A stretch of 17,081 nucleotides of DNA from an uncultured Collinsella sp. (GCA_937981515.1 CALJNY010000093.1:1-17081), one strand, 5' to 3'; shown: positions 1-8,040, counted from the stretch's first letter. Notes: a model not told the origin generated them from the letters alone. Numbers and translations are program-made.

Positions 1-3000
1 CCCCAGCCCGTCGAAGTGCTCGACGGCTTCCGCGAGCTCGATGAGGCCGGCCTTGCCGCCTTTATTTCCGAGCGCGGTCTTGCCATGGACGAGGCGGACA
101 TCGCCTTCTGCCAGCAGTATTTCCGCGATGAGGACCGCGACCCCACCATCACCGAGATCCGCGTGATCGACACCTACTGGTCCGATCACTGCCGCCATAC
201 CACCTTCGGCACCGTCCTGGACGACGTGACGATCGACGACGCCGTGGTGCAGCAGGCCTTCGACCGCTACATGGAGATGCGCCACGAGCTCGGTCGCGAC
301 GCCAAGCCCGTCTGCCTCATGGACATGGGCACCATCGGCGCCAAGTACCTTAAGAAGACCGGCGTCATGACCGATGTCGATGAGTCCGAGGAAATCAACG
401 CCTGCACCGTCAAGGTGAAGGTCGATGTCGATGGCGAGGACCAAGACTGGCTGTTCCTGTTTAAGAACGAGACCCACAACCACCCGACCGAGATCGAGCC
501 CTTCGGCGGTGCCGCCACCTGCGTGGGCGGCGCTATCCGCGACCCGCTCTCGGGCCGCAGCTATGTGTACCAGGCTATGCGCGTCACCGGCGCCGGCGAC
601 CCCACCGTCCCGGTCTCCGAGACGCTCGAGGGCAAGTTGCCGCAGCGCAAGCTCGTAACCACCGCTGCCGCCGGCTACTCCAGCTACGGCAACCAGATCG
701 GCCTTGCCACCGGCCAGGTCAACGAGCTCTATCACCCCGGCTACGTGGCCAAGCGCATGGAGGTTGGCGCCGTCGTGGGCGCTACCCCGGCAAACCACGT
801 GCGCCGCGAGTGCCCCGCCCCCACCGACAAGATCATCCTGCTGGGCGGCCGCACCGGCCGTGACGGCATCGGCGGTGCCACCGGCTCCTCCAAGACCCAG
901 AACACCGAGTCCATCGAGACCTCGGGCGCCGAGGTCCAGAAGGGCAACGCCCCGGTCGAGCGCAAGCTGCAGCGTCTGTTCCGCCGCGGCGACGCCTGCC
1001 GCCTGATCAAGCGCTGCAACGACTTTGGCGCCGGCGGCGTCTCGGTCGCCGTAGGCGAGCTTGCCGACGGCCTGTATGTCGACCTTGATACAGTGACCAA
1101 GAAGTACGACGGCCTGGACGGCACCGAGCTCGCTATCTCTGAGTCCCAGGAGCGCATGGCCTGCGCCGTCGCCGACAGTGACGTCGAGGAGTTCATGGGC
1201 TACGCCGCCGAGGAGAACCTGGAGGCGACCGTTATCGCCGAGGTTACCGCCGAGCCGCGCATGCGCATGGCCTGGAACGGTGTCGCCATCGTCGACCTAT
1301 CCCGCGAGTTCCTCAACTCCAACGGCGCGCCCAAGCACCAGGTCGCCCACGTGTGCGCCCGCAGCGTGTGGCAGCCCAGCTGGGCCGGCACCACGCTTGC
1401 CGAGCGCATGACCTCGCTTGTCACCGACCTCAACGTTGCCTCCAACAAGGGCCTTTCCGAGCGCTTCGACTCCACCATCGGTGCCGCAACCGTGCTTATG
1501 CCCTTTGGCGGCAAGACGCAGCTCACCCCGAGCTCGGCCATGGTCGCCAAGTTCCCCGTGGACGGCGAGACCACCACGGCAAGCGCCATGGCATGGGGCT
1601 TCAACCCCTACCTGATGGAAGCCGACCAGTTTGCTGGCGCCTACCTGTCCGTGGTCGAGTCCATCGCCAAGCTCGTGGCTGCCGGCTTTGAGCACAAGCG
1701 CGCCTATCTCTCCTTCCAGGAGTACTTCGAGCGTCTGCGCACCGAGGCCGAGCGCTGGGGCAAGCCCACGGCAGCCGTCCTGGGCGCTCTCATGGCCCAA
1801 GTCGACCTGGGTGCTGGCGCCATCGGTGGCAAGGACTCCATGAGCGGCTCGTTTGAGGACGAGGCCGGCGAGCTCAACGTTCCGCCGACTCTGATCAGCT
1901 TCGCCGTGGCCGTGGGCAAGGCGGCCCGCGCTGTCTCCCCCGAGTTCAAGGGCCTCACGCACCGCGTCGTCCGCATCGCCCCCGCCACCTATGGCCAGGA
2001 CTACCGCCCCGACGCCCAGCAGTTGCTCGCCGCGTTTGACGCCGTCGAGGCGCTCACTGCTACCGGCGATGCCCTGGCCATATCCACGCCCGGCTACGGC
2101 TGCGGCGCCGAGAGCCTCTTTAAGATGTGCGTCGGTAACCAGATCGGTATCGAGCTTGCCGAGGACGTGGACGTGGAGAGCCTCTTCACTCCGCTCTATG
2201 GCAGCTTTATCGTCGAGCTTGCCGAGGACGCCGAGCTGCCCAAGGTCGCCGATGGCGTTGTCGTCGAGCCCCTGGGTACCACCGTCGAGGGCTATGTCAT
2301 CGACACCGGCTCCGAGGTCATCGAGCTCGCCGAGCTCCAGGAGGCCTGGGAGAACGGCATCGAGGGCGTCTTCGCCTACCGCAGCGCCGGCGAGACCCCC
2401 GAGGTCGAGACCATCGACTTCCGCGCCAAGGACATCCACGTGTACGGCGGCGCCAAGATCGCCCGCCCGCGCGTGATCATCCCCGTGTTCCCCGGCAACA
2501 ACTGCGAGTACGACAGCGCCCGCGCCTTCCGTGCCGCCGGTGCCGAGGCCGACACCTTCGTGATCAACAATCTCACGCCCGAGGCCGTCGCCGAGAGCAC
2601 CCACGAACTTGCCCGCCGCATCCGCGCAAGCCAGATCGTCATGATCCCCGGCGGCTTCTCGGGCGGTGACGAGCCCGACGGCTCCGCCAAGTTCATCACG
2701 GCGTTCTTCCGCGCTCCCGAGGTCACCGAGGCAGTCCGCGACCTGCTCAAGGCCCGCGACGGCCTGATGCTGGGCATCTGCAACGGCTTCCAGGCTCTGG
2801 TCAAGCTCGGCCTGGTGCCCTACGGTGACATCGTCGACGCCACGCCCGATGCGCCCACGCTGACGTTCAACACCATCGGTCGCCATCAGAGCCGCCTGTT
2901 GCGCACCCGCATCTCGTCCAACCTGTCCCCGTGGCTGTCGCAGTGCAGCCTCGACGACCCCTACACCGTCGCCATCAGCCACGGCGAGGGCCGCTTTGTC

Positions 3001-3273
3001 GCCAACGACAAGGTACTCGCCCAGCTGATCGCCAACGGCCAGGTCGCCACGCAGTACGTGGGCGAGGACGGCAAGCCCAGCATGGATCTTTCCGTCAACC
3101 CCAACGGCTCCGCACTCGCCATCGAGGGCATCACGAGCCCCGACGGCCGCGTCCTGGGCAAGATGGGCCATGCCGAGCGTCGCGGCGACAACCTGTACCG
3201 CAACGTGCCCGAGCATGTCCCCGGCGACAAGTTCATGCCGATCTTTGAGAGCGGCGTAGCCTACTTCGCCTAA
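1..3273 (+). CDS. purL: Phosphoribosylformylglycinamidine (FGAM) synthase, single-chain, 5'-truncated by window
   Basis: This enzyme catalyses the fourth step of purine synthesis: FGAR + ATP + glutamine gives FGAM. The frame is open from base 1, so the gene starts upstream. A GTG at 16 is internal, because the family linker sequence already runs through it. The window holds 1,090 codons; clostridial-type single-chain enzymes have about 1,250, so roughly 150 N-terminal residues (the PurS-like part) are missing. Visible parts, numbered from the first codon of the window, are the synthetase core with the ATP/substrate motif ETHNHPTEIEPFGG near residue 157, the second synthetase half, and a fused class I glutamine amidotransferase beginning near residue 825 (FPGNNCEYDSA). 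The glutaminase nucleophile is Cys927 in GICNGFQ, with His994 and Glu996 in SHGEGRF. All catalytic motifs are intact. No other pur genes are visible here. A strong terminator follows at 3311-3347. Identification is secure. Confidence 0.97.
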   Translation, partial: PQPVEVLDGFRELDEAGLAAFISERGLAMDEADIAFCQQYFRDEDRDPTITEIRVIDTYWSDHCRHTTFGTVLDDVTIDDAVVQQAFDRYMEMRHELGRDAKPVCLMDMGTIGAKYLKKTGVMTDVDESEEINACTVKVKVDVDGEDQDWLFLFKNETHNHPTEIEPFGGAATCVGGAIRDPLSGRSYVYQAMRVTGAGDPTVPVSETLEGKLPQRKLVTTAAAGYSSYGNQIGLATGQVNELYHPGYVAKRMEVGAVVGATPANHVRRECPAPTDKIILLGGRTGRDGIGGATGSSKTQNTESIETSGAEVQKGNAPVERKLQRLFRRGDACRLIKRCNDFGAGGVSVAVGELADGLYVDLDTVTKKYDGLDGTELAISESQERMACAVADSDVEEFMGYAAEENLEATVIAEVTAEPRMRMAWNGVAIVDLSREFLNSNGAPKHQVAHVCARSVWQPSWAGTTLAERMTSLVTDLNVASNKGLSERFDSTIGAATVLMPFGGKTQLTPSSAMVAKFPVDGETTTASAMAWGFNPYLMEADQFAGAYLSVVESIAKLVAAGFEHKRAYLSFQEYFERLRTEAERWGKPTAAVLGALMAQVDLGAGAIGGKDSMSGSFEDEAGELNVPPTLISFAVAVGKAARAVSPEFKGLTHRVVRIAPATYGQDYRPDAQQLLAAFDAVEALTATGDALAISTPGYGCGAESLFKMCVGNQIGIELAEDVDVESLFTPLYGSFIVELAEDAELPKVADGVVVEPLGTTVEGYVIDTGSEVIELAELQEAWENGIEGVFAYRSAGETPEVETIDFRAKDIHVYGGAKIARPRVIIPVFPGNNCEYDSARAFRAAGAEADTFVINNLTPEAVAESTHELARRIRASQIVMIPGGFSGGDEPDGSAKFITAFFRAPEVTEAVRDLLKARDGLMLGICNGFQALVKLGLVPYGDIVDATPDAPTLTFNTIGRHQSRLLRTRISSNLSPWLSQCSLDDPYTVAISHGEGRFVANDKVLAQLIANGQVATQYVGEDGKPSMDLSVNPNGSALAIEGITSPDGRVLGKMGHAERRGDNLYRNVPEHVPGDKFMPIFESGVAYFA

Positions 3274-3279
3274 ACCTTT

Positions 3280-3305
3280 CCCATCGGGTACAATCCCTTC
3301 GGGTA
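3280..3305 (+). promoter_or_regulatory. Tandem 11-bp direct repeat around a TACAAT -10-like box
   Basis: CCCATCGGGTA (3280-3290) and CCCTTCGGGTA (3295-3305) match at 10 of 11 positions with a 15-base period. TACAAT at 3289-3294 lies across the end of the first copy and resembles a sigma-A -10 box; a similar TACAAT lies ahead of the HD-domain gene. Only a poor -35 (TTCGCC, 3265-3270) is available. If this is a promoter, transcription would start about 10 bases before the terminator hairpin at 3311. Promoter function is an inference. Confidence 0.35.
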
Positions 3306-3310
3306 ACAAC

Positions 3311-3347
3311 ACCCGCCACCGGCACACCCGGTGGCGGGTTCTTTTTT
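3311..3347 (+). terminator. Strong rho-independent terminator after purL
   Basis: A perfect 12-bp stem pairs ACCCGCCACCGG (3311-3322) with CCGGTGGCGGGT (3328-3339). It has a 5-base CACAC loop and is followed by TC and six T residues (3342-3347). It lies 38 bases after the purL stop and 26 bases before the permease ATG, so it separates the two transcription units unless the permease is read from the TACAAT box ahead of it, in which case it could attenuate. Confidence 0.93.
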
Positions 3348-3372
3348 GCTTCGCGCATGTAGAAAGGACATC

Positions 3373-4308
3373 ATGAAAAGCCGCAAGCCGTATCTCGCCA
3401 CCCTGCCTGGACTCATCCTGGGCTGTCTCGTTTGCTGCGCGCTCTGGGGCTCTGCCTTCCCCTGCATCAAGATCGGCTACGGCCTCTTTGGCATTCCCGC
3501 GCACGACAGCGCCTCGCAGCTGCTCTTCGCGGGCCTGCGCTTCACGCTTGCCGGCGCTCTGGTTATCGTTGGGATGAGCGCGGTCCAGCGCCGTCCGCTC
3601 GTCCCACAGGTACGCGATATCAAGCCCATCTTTATCTTGTCGCTCTTCCAGACCATCGGCCAGTACTTCTTTTTCTACTTGGGACTCTCGCGCGCCAGCG
3701 CCATGTCGAGCTCCATCATCGAGGCCAGCGCCAACTTCCTAGCCATCCTCTTTGCCGCCTTGGCGTTTCGCACCGAAAAGCTCAACGCGGCCAAGGTACT
3801 CGGCTGCGTACTGGGCTTTGCCGGTGTCGCGCTCGTCAACCTTTCGGGCGCGGACGGCACCTTTGGCTTTGCGCTCGACGGCGAGGGCTTTATCCTGGCC
3901 TCTACCGTCGCGGGTGCCCTTTCGACCTGCCTGATCGGTATCTTCTCGCGTGAGCATGACGGCGTCTTGCTTGCCGGGTGGCAGTTCTTGGTCGGCGGAC
4001 TGGTCCTCACCGCCATCGGTTTGTTGATGGGCGGCGCGCTCTCCCCCACGGCGATTGCCCCCGCCATCGCGCTCATCATCTACATGGCGCTTATCTCCGC
4101 GGTCGCCTACTCGCTGTGGTCGCGCCTGCTTGCCGTTAACCCCGTCAGCCGCGTCTCGGTCTTTGGGTTTATGAACCCCGTCTTTGGCGTGCTGCTGAGC
4201 GCCCTGCTGCTCGGCGAGGGTGCTGGCACAAGCCCCGTTACCGTCATCGTTGCCCTGCTGTTGGTCTGCGCCGGCATCATCATCGTCAACAGGCCCAAAA
4301 AGGCCTAA
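3373..4308 (+). CDS. EamA/DMT-superfamily permease
   Basis: A 311-residue integral membrane protein with about ten hydrophobic segments, arranged as two EamA repeats. Repeat 1 begins LGCLVCCALWGSAFPCIKIGY near residues 16-36; repeat 2 begins near residue 170 (GFILASTVAGALSTCLIGIF) and ends in the typical FGFMNPVFGVLLSALLLGE stretch and a short basic tail (NRPKKA). The family exports metabolites or amino acids; the substrate cannot be told from sequence. The ATG at 3373 is chosen because AGAAAGGA (3361-3368) sits at good spacing. The frame stays open upstream to a GTG at 3331, but that lies inside the terminator hairpin and has no ribosome binding site. The gene probably stands alone. A terminator-like hairpin follows at 4376-4409. 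Confidence 0.9.
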   Translation: MKSRKPYLATLPGLILGCLVCCALWGSAFPCIKIGYGLFGIPAHDSASQLLFAGLRFTLAGALVIVGMSAVQRRPLVPQVRDIKPIFILSLFQTIGQYFFFYLGLSRASAMSSSIIEASANFLAILFAALAFRTEKLNAAKVLGCVLGFAGVALVNLSGADGTFGFALDGEGFILASTVAGALSTCLIGIFSREHDGVLLAGWQFLVGGLVLTAIGLLMGGALSPTAIAPAIALIIYMALISAVAYSLWSRLLAVNPVSRVSVFGFMNPVFGVLLSALLLGEGAGTSPVTVIVALLLVCAGIIIVNRPKKA

Positions 4309-4375
4309 CGAACTGCCCTTATTTAACAGAGGGGATTCACATACTTTAGCTTAATGGGGTACATCGGTGAGCTGA

Positions 4376-4409
4376 GGGCCGCCACGCACGCAAGCGTGCG
4401 CCCCTTTTT
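4376..4409 (+). terminator. Probable terminator after the EamA permease
   Basis: CGCACG (4385-4390) pairs with CGTGCG (4395-4400) around a CAAG loop, and outer GGG (4376-4378) can pair with CCC (4401-4403) across a bulge. A TTTTT run follows at 4405-4409. The U-tract is on the plus-strand side, so it serves the permease rather than the converging diguanylate cyclase gene, whose stop codon abuts it at 4410. Confidence 0.7.
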
Positions 4410-5552
4410 CTAGCGTATCTGGACGCCGGCTTTCTTTTTCTCGGCCTTGACACGGTAGAGCTCCGCATCGGCAGCGCGAAGTAAGTCTTGCCAGGTATCG
4501 ACACCATCGCCAACCCGTGCGTAGCCGATGGACATCCGCAACAGATACGGCACCTCGGCACGAGCGAGCTCGTCGTTAATCGCCGAACACAGGTCTATGA
4601 TGTCCTGTTCCGCCGCTGCCTTCTGGAGCACCACGAACTCATCGCCGCCATAACGTGCGATAAAACCACCAGACGCCGAGCAGACCTCTTTGAGCGTAGC
4701 AGATATGACCTGGAGAGCATGGTCGCCCTCCACATGTCCATACCGGTCGTTAATCTGCTTAAAGCCGTCGGCATCCATCATAAGCAGATACACATCTTCG
4801 GCCTGATCAGCACCCGAGAACAGCGACAGCATATAGGTCTCAAAACGGTTGCGATTGTTAAGGCCAGTCAACGGGTCGGTCGAGATCAGCTGCTCCTGAC
4901 AAACAATGTAGAGCTGCAACATACTTAACATGATGCCGACACTAAGGCAGGGACCCGAATAAAAGACCTGAAAGACACCGGCCACCAAGGCCGGAATGGC
5001 GAAAAATGCCAAGGTTTGATAGATGGCCTTCTTTTGTAGGCTCTCGACCTTGCAAGATTGTATAAACGCATGCAGGGACGTATATATAACGTAGCAGTAG
5101 CTGACGATGGGCTGGATCATATAGACAAAACCGCGACGATACGCGCCCTGCGCATCGATATAGAACAGGGCATGCGTCCAGTAGCTAGTAAACGCCAGTA
5201 CGACTACCAGCACCGCAGGCAGCGTTACAAACGCCATCCTATAGCGCGCGGTCAAAAGGCGAGAACCCTGCACCGTCTCGGAATAGATAAACCAAATGAG
5301 GCACGCGGCGGCAAAGAGCGAAAACGAAACCGCGTTGGAAATCCAGTTGGCAGCAATGCCCAGCGTGCCGCCCACACCGTCCGAAAGCGTCCAGATTATA
5401 TCGAATAACATGTACGCGGCAGAGGTGTAACCGAGCGTACTAAACAATAACTGCTGGGTGCTCGAGAACAAGGAGTGGCGACTTCGCGCGGCAAGCCCGA
5501 TAAGAACAATCATGCATAGCAGGAATATCTCAATTTTGAGCGCCTTAACCAC
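4410..5552 (-). CDS. Membrane-bound GGDEF diguanylate cyclase
   Basis: Predicted to make cyclic di-GMP from two GTP at the membrane. The N-terminal half (about residues 5-215) has roughly seven hydrophobic segments, beginning IEIFLLCMIVLIGLAA, and probably forms a sensor or anchor domain of unknown ligand. A full GGDEF domain follows: DPLTGLNNRNRF at its start, then DADGFKQINDRYGHVEGD, then YGGDEF near residue 302, ending LLRAADAELYRVKAEKKK. The catalytic loop is canonical, so it should be active. The inhibitory RxxD site that normally precedes it is absent (ASGG at that place). The start is uncertain: GTG at 5552 has AAGGGA nine bases ahead and is preferred (380 aa); a TTG at 5570 adds six residues but has no clear ribosome binding site. 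The gene is somewhat less GC-rich than its neighbours. Confidence 0.88.
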   Translation of the reverse strand: MVKALKIEIFLLCMIVLIGLAARSRHSLFSSTQQLLFSTLGYTSAAYMLFDIIWTLSDGVGGTLGIAANWISNAVSFSLFAAACLIWFIYSETVQGSRLLTARYRMAFVTLPAVLVVVLAFTSYWTHALFYIDAQGAYRRGFVYMIQPIVSYCYVIYTSLHAFIQSCKVESLQKKAIYQTLAFFAIPALVAGVFQVFYSGPCLSVGIMLSMLQLYIVCQEQLISTDPLTGLNNRNRFETYMLSLFSGADQAEDVYLLMMDADGFKQINDRYGHVEGDHALQVISATLKEVCSASGGFIARYGGDEFVVLQKAAAEQDIIDLCSAINDELARAEVPYLLRMSIGYARVGDGVDTWQDLLRAADAELYRVKAEKKKAGVQIR

Positions 5553-5584
5553 TAGACGCCATCCCTTCAATATCCAAGTGGTCA

Positions 5585-5598
5585 GAATCGCCCGATTC
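5585..5598. repeat. 14-bp palindrome in the diguanylate cyclase leader
   Basis: GAATCG CC CGATTC is a perfect 6-bp inverted repeat with a 2-base centre, about 33 bases upstream of the GTG start of the cyclase gene. It could be a repressor or activator site or a small leader hairpin. No T-run follows, so it is not a terminator. Function is inferred only from position. Confidence 0.4.
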
Positions 5599-5653
5599 GT
5601 GTCTGGACAATAAACACCCCCTACTCCGCAGGGGTAATGGGAATAATAGCAGA

Positions 5654-5693
5654 GCGCCCGAACGTTGCTGCAAGACAGCTTTCGTTCGGGCGC
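5654..5693 (-). terminator. Long hairpin between the KdgT-family permease and cyclase genes
   Basis: GCGCCCGAACG (5654-5664) pairs perfectly with CGTTCGGGCGC (5683-5693). Within the loop, GCTG (5667-5670) pairs with CAGC (5676-5679) around CAAGA, giving one long stem with a small internal loop. Read on the minus strand it lies 49 bases after the permease stop and is followed by TCTGCTATTATTCCC, which is only loosely T-rich. It is most likely the terminator of the permease gene; the poor U-tract leaves room for partial read-through into the cyclase. Confidence 0.65.
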
Positions 5694-5742
5694 CTATACG
5701 GCGCGAATTGCACACACCGGCTTGATTGACTCGCGTCGACGA

Positions 5743-6765
5743 TTACTCGCCGTCGATGTCGGTCGCGACGGCCTCCTCGATGGCCTCGACACCGGCAAGC
5801 GACAGATCCTCCTTGCCCTGGCAGAACTTCTTATCGACCCAGCCGGTCAGAATCGGGGCCAAGATCGCCGTGATGATGACGGCGGTGGCGATCTGAGCGT
5901 ACGCAGTGGGCGCAAGCTCGGCATAGCGCGGTGCGACCTCGGCGAGGGCGACCGGCGTGGTCATGGCCGTGCCGGCGATAGTGGAGCAGGCAACGGCCGC
6001 CTTGCCGTTACCACCGCACAGGCGCTCGAACGCAAAGGTGATGGGACCGACGATAAAGAGCGTGATGAGGCCCAGCAGGATGCCCGAGATGCCGCCGGTG
6101 ATAAAGCTCGAAAGGCTCATGGACGCACCAAGCTGAAAACCGATGACAGCGATCGCGGGATTGGCGCCGGGGACCAGCAGGTTCTTGATGAACGGGAAGA
6201 GGTTGCCCAGAACCATGCCGATAACAAGCGGCAGGATGGATCCGATGATGGTGCCGACGGGGATGTTAGCGAGACCCGAGACACCGAGGATGATCATGGT
6301 GACGGCGGGGCCGGCCGTAAAGAACAGGATACCGACGGCGCCCTGCTCGGACTCATCGCCAAACTCGCCCATGATGCCCGTATAGAGCGCCATGTTGCAA
6401 AACGTAATGCCGCCGATGATTGAGACCGAGCTCAGGCCCAGGAAGTTGTCGTTAAAGAAATATGCCACACCCAAGCCAAGGGCGGCCGCAACAACAAGCT
6501 TGGGGATCAGTACGACGATGCCGGTCTTGATAGCGCCCGGCGTGGACTTAAAGCTGATGCCGGCACCCACGAAGAGCAGGATCGCAGCGACGATGGTATT
6601 GGAGCCGCCACGGCAGGCAGCCGTAAAGAAGCCGCCGATCTCAAAGACCTGCGGACAGAAAGTGTTGAGCAAAAGGCCAACAATCATGGGATAGATCATG
6701 ATGTCGCCCGGGATACGCGGTACCTTGAATTTCTTTTGCTCGTTGGCGGTCGCTTCCTGTGCCAT
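5743..6765 (-). CDS. kdgT: 2-keto-3-deoxygluconate permease family transporter (KdgT-like)
   Basis: A 340-residue membrane protein with about ten hydrophobic segments. The N-terminal block KVPRIPGDIMIYPMIVGLLL and the later GITFCNMALYTGIMGEFGD and GAMTTPVAL-like stretch (AGTAMTTPVALAEVAP) match the KdgT family, secondary transporters that take up 2-keto-3-deoxygluconate from pectin or uronate breakdown. The true substrate in this organism is not proven. The start is ATG at 6765, with GGGGG (6771-6775) ahead of it; a start at 6795 would add ten residues without a ribosome binding site. No KDG kinase, aldolase or regulator lies nearby, so its pathway partners must be elsewhere. An imperfect palindrome at 6810-6825 lies 45 bases upstream. 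The acidic C-terminal tail is cytoplasmic or unstructured. Confidence 0.87.
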   Translation of the reverse strand: MAQEATANEQKKFKVPRIPGDIMIYPMIVGLLLNTFCPQVFEIGGFFTAACRGGSNTIVAAILLFVGAGISFKSTPGAIKTGIVVLIPKLVVAAALGLGVAYFFNDNFLGLSSVSIIGGITFCNMALYTGIMGEFGDESEQGAVGILFFTAGPAVTMIILGVSGLANIPVGTIIGSILPLVIGMVLGNLFPFIKNLLVPGANPAIAVIGFQLGASMSLSSFITGGISGILLGLITLFIVGPITFAFERLCGGNGKAAVACSTIAGTAMTTPVALAEVAPRYAELAPTAYAQIATAVIITAILAPILTGWVDKKFCQGKEDLSLAGVEAIEEAVATDIDGE

Positions 6766-6809
6766 GAAACCCCCATTTCCGCTGACGCAGAACAAAAGCC
6801 CACGTCACG

Positions 6810-6825
6810 CTTTGCTACAGTAAAG
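6810..6825 (-). promoter_or_regulatory. Imperfect palindrome upstream of the KdgT-family gene; possible operator/-10 region
   Basis: CTTTGCTACAGTAAAG reads as CTTTnCTnnAGnAAAG on both strands (12 of 16 symmetric positions). On the minus strand it contains TACTGT, an acceptable -10 box, 50 or so bases upstream of the permease ATG. A site of this size and place would suit a sugar-acid-responsive repressor, but no regulator gene is adjacent and no convincing -35 is seen. Confidence 0.35.
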
Positions 6826-6908
6826 TTTGACCATGGTACCAGAAGAAGCAGACCAGCTCGGTGAGAAATTCGATTCGTTGGGCCGGGACGCTAAACGCGC
6901 CCTTGCTT

Positions 6909-7232
6909 TTATACAAGGCTCAAAACGATATAGAACACGATGCCCGAGACGCAGCACCACAACATCGACTTTGTCTTGATTGCCACCGCCACGACACCGG
7001 CAGCCGCAATCCAGGGAATCAAGCCCTGCCACAAGCCGGCGTCGAGAGCGCCAGGGCTTATCAAATCGTTAGCGACCAGCGCCGCAAAGGCGGCGGGCGG
7101 AATATAACCCAAGGCCTCGGTAACGCGGGACGACAGCGTTCTCCCGCGCAAAGCAAACGCCGGGGCAATGCGGAAAAACGCGATAGCCGCCCATGACGAC
7201 AGCCACAGGACCAAAAACTCATTAACGGGCAT
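6909..7232 (-). CDS. azlD: AzlD-family branched-chain amino acid transport subunit
   Basis: A 107-residue protein with about four hydrophobic helices. It matches AzlD in size and in the conserved start region MPVNEFLVLWLSSWAAIAFF followed by RIAPAFALRGRTLSSRVTEALGYIPPAAFAALVAND, and works with AzlC in export of branched-chain amino acids. The ATG at 7232 lies upstream of the azlC stop (7222-7224), so the two genes overlap by 11 bases, indicating translational coupling. A strong AAGGAAGGGG ribosome binding site inside the azlC 3' end decides the start; the frame is open further upstream but that part is azlC read out of frame. No good terminator follows. Confidence 0.9.
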   Translation of the reverse strand: MPVNEFLVLWLSSWAAIAFFRIAPAFALRGRTLSSRVTEALGYIPPAAFAALVANDLISPGALDAGLWQGLIPWIAAAGVVAVAIKTKSMLWCCVSGIVFYIVLSLV

Positions 7233-7914
7233 CGCGAGCGCCCCTTCCTTCGGCGAAAGCATCGCACGCAAGCGCCGCGGCAACACCGACGAGCACGCTT
7301 GCCGGCACGGCGATATTCGTCCACCCCAAGAACTTGCATACGGCGACGGACACCGCGCCCGAAACCGCCGCGACAACGTTGCCGCGCGACAGCCGCTGCG
7401 AAAAGAGCAGGCAGATAAAGAGCGAGGTGCAGACAAAGGCTGCAATGGCGGTGGGAACATCGACAACGGCGCCGACGATGGTGCCCATCGTACACGAAAC
7501 GCCCCATGTTGCGATAAGGATCACGTTGAGCACAAAGGACTCGCGCGGGCCCCAATCCTCCCCTTCAACCAACTTGGCAAGCGAGATGCCATATGCCTCC
7601 TCGGTAAGTGTCGCGGCAACAGCCAGCGTCTGACGCTTCGAGGCACCCGTCAGATGCGGCGCGATCGATGCCGAGTAAAGCGCAAAACGCGAGGAGATGG
7701 CGGCAACGCTCGCGATAATCGAAGGTGCCGGCACGTCCGCCAGCCAAAGATTGCAGATCATAAACTGGCCGCTGCCCGTCACAAACGTGCTGCTCAGGGC
7801 AAAGACCATCCAGGGCTCCATTCCCGTCTGCCCCATGATCATTCCGCACGGCGCGCCTATTGCAACATAGGTAAGCATCACCGGCCAGACGGTTCTAACG
7901 ATTTTGAACACCAT
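7222..7914 (-). CDS. azlC: AzlC-family branched-chain amino acid permease
   Basis: A 230-residue membrane protein with about six to seven hydrophobic segments. It matches AzlC: PVMLTYVAIGAPCGMIMGQTG near the N-terminus, then SSTFVTGSGQFMICNLW and AISSRFALYSASIAPHL, and the TEEAYGIS motif after the first half. With AzlD it forms a two-component exporter of branched-chain amino acids or their analogues; the exact substrate is not shown by sequence. ATG at 7914 begins MVFKIVRTVWP directly before the first membrane block and has AGGATGAG upstream; an in-frame start at 7983 adds 23 residues not typical of the family. The divergent gene at 8041 shares the 126-base intergenic region. Confidence 0.91.
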   Translation of the reverse strand: MVFKIVRTVWPVMLTYVAIGAPCGMIMGQTGMEPWMVFALSSTFVTGSGQFMICNLWLADVPAPSIIASVAAISSRFALYSASIAPHLTGASKRQTLAVAATLTEEAYGISLAKLVEGEDWGPRESFVLNVILIATWGVSCTMGTIVGAVVDVPTAIAAFVCTSLFICLLFSQRLSRGNVVAAVSGAVSVAVCKFLGWTNIAVPASVLVGVAAALACDAFAEGRGARDAR

Positions 7915-7994
7915 ACGCTTCTCATCCTGACAAGGTCTCCGAGCCGCATGTAGCGATACGGCAGAATCATCATCCGACAGCAACCGAGTTCACC

Positions 7995-8000
7995 TACAAT
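7995..8000 (+). promoter_or_regulatory. Candidate -10 box for the HD-domain gene
   Basis: TACAAT lies 40 bases before the ATG at 8041. The best upstream partner is CCGACA (7974-7979, four matches to TTGACA) at a short 15-base spacing. It lies in the divergent region between azlC and the HD-domain gene. Confidence 0.4.
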
Positions 8001-8040
8001 TGCCACCGGATCGAAAGACACAACTTTTTAGGAAGTCATT

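Noticed and set aside
3331..3372. Upstream GTG start for the EamA permease
   Set aside because: It would place the start inside the terminator stem; ATG 3373 has a proper ribosome binding site and family-like N-terminus.
1297..3504. A 735-codon open frame on the minus strand opposite purL
   Set aside because: It mirrors the strongly C/G-ending codons of purL, has low-complexity Gly/Ala/Asp/Val composition, no conserved motif and no ribosome binding site. It is a shadow of a real gene.
5571..5653. c-di-GMP riboswitch ahead of the cyclase gene
   Set aside because: The region is too short and lacks the conserved GEMM-type core; only short inverted repeats are seen.
5665..6423. A 252-codon plus-strand frame opposite the KDG permease
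   Set aside because: Asp/Arg/Gly-rich low-complexity translation, complementary to membrane-protein codons; it starts inside a hairpin with no ribosome binding site.
6901..6918. CCTTG/CAAGG inverted repeat at the azlD stop as a terminator
   Set aside because: Only five base pairs, eight-base loop and no U-tract on the minus strand.
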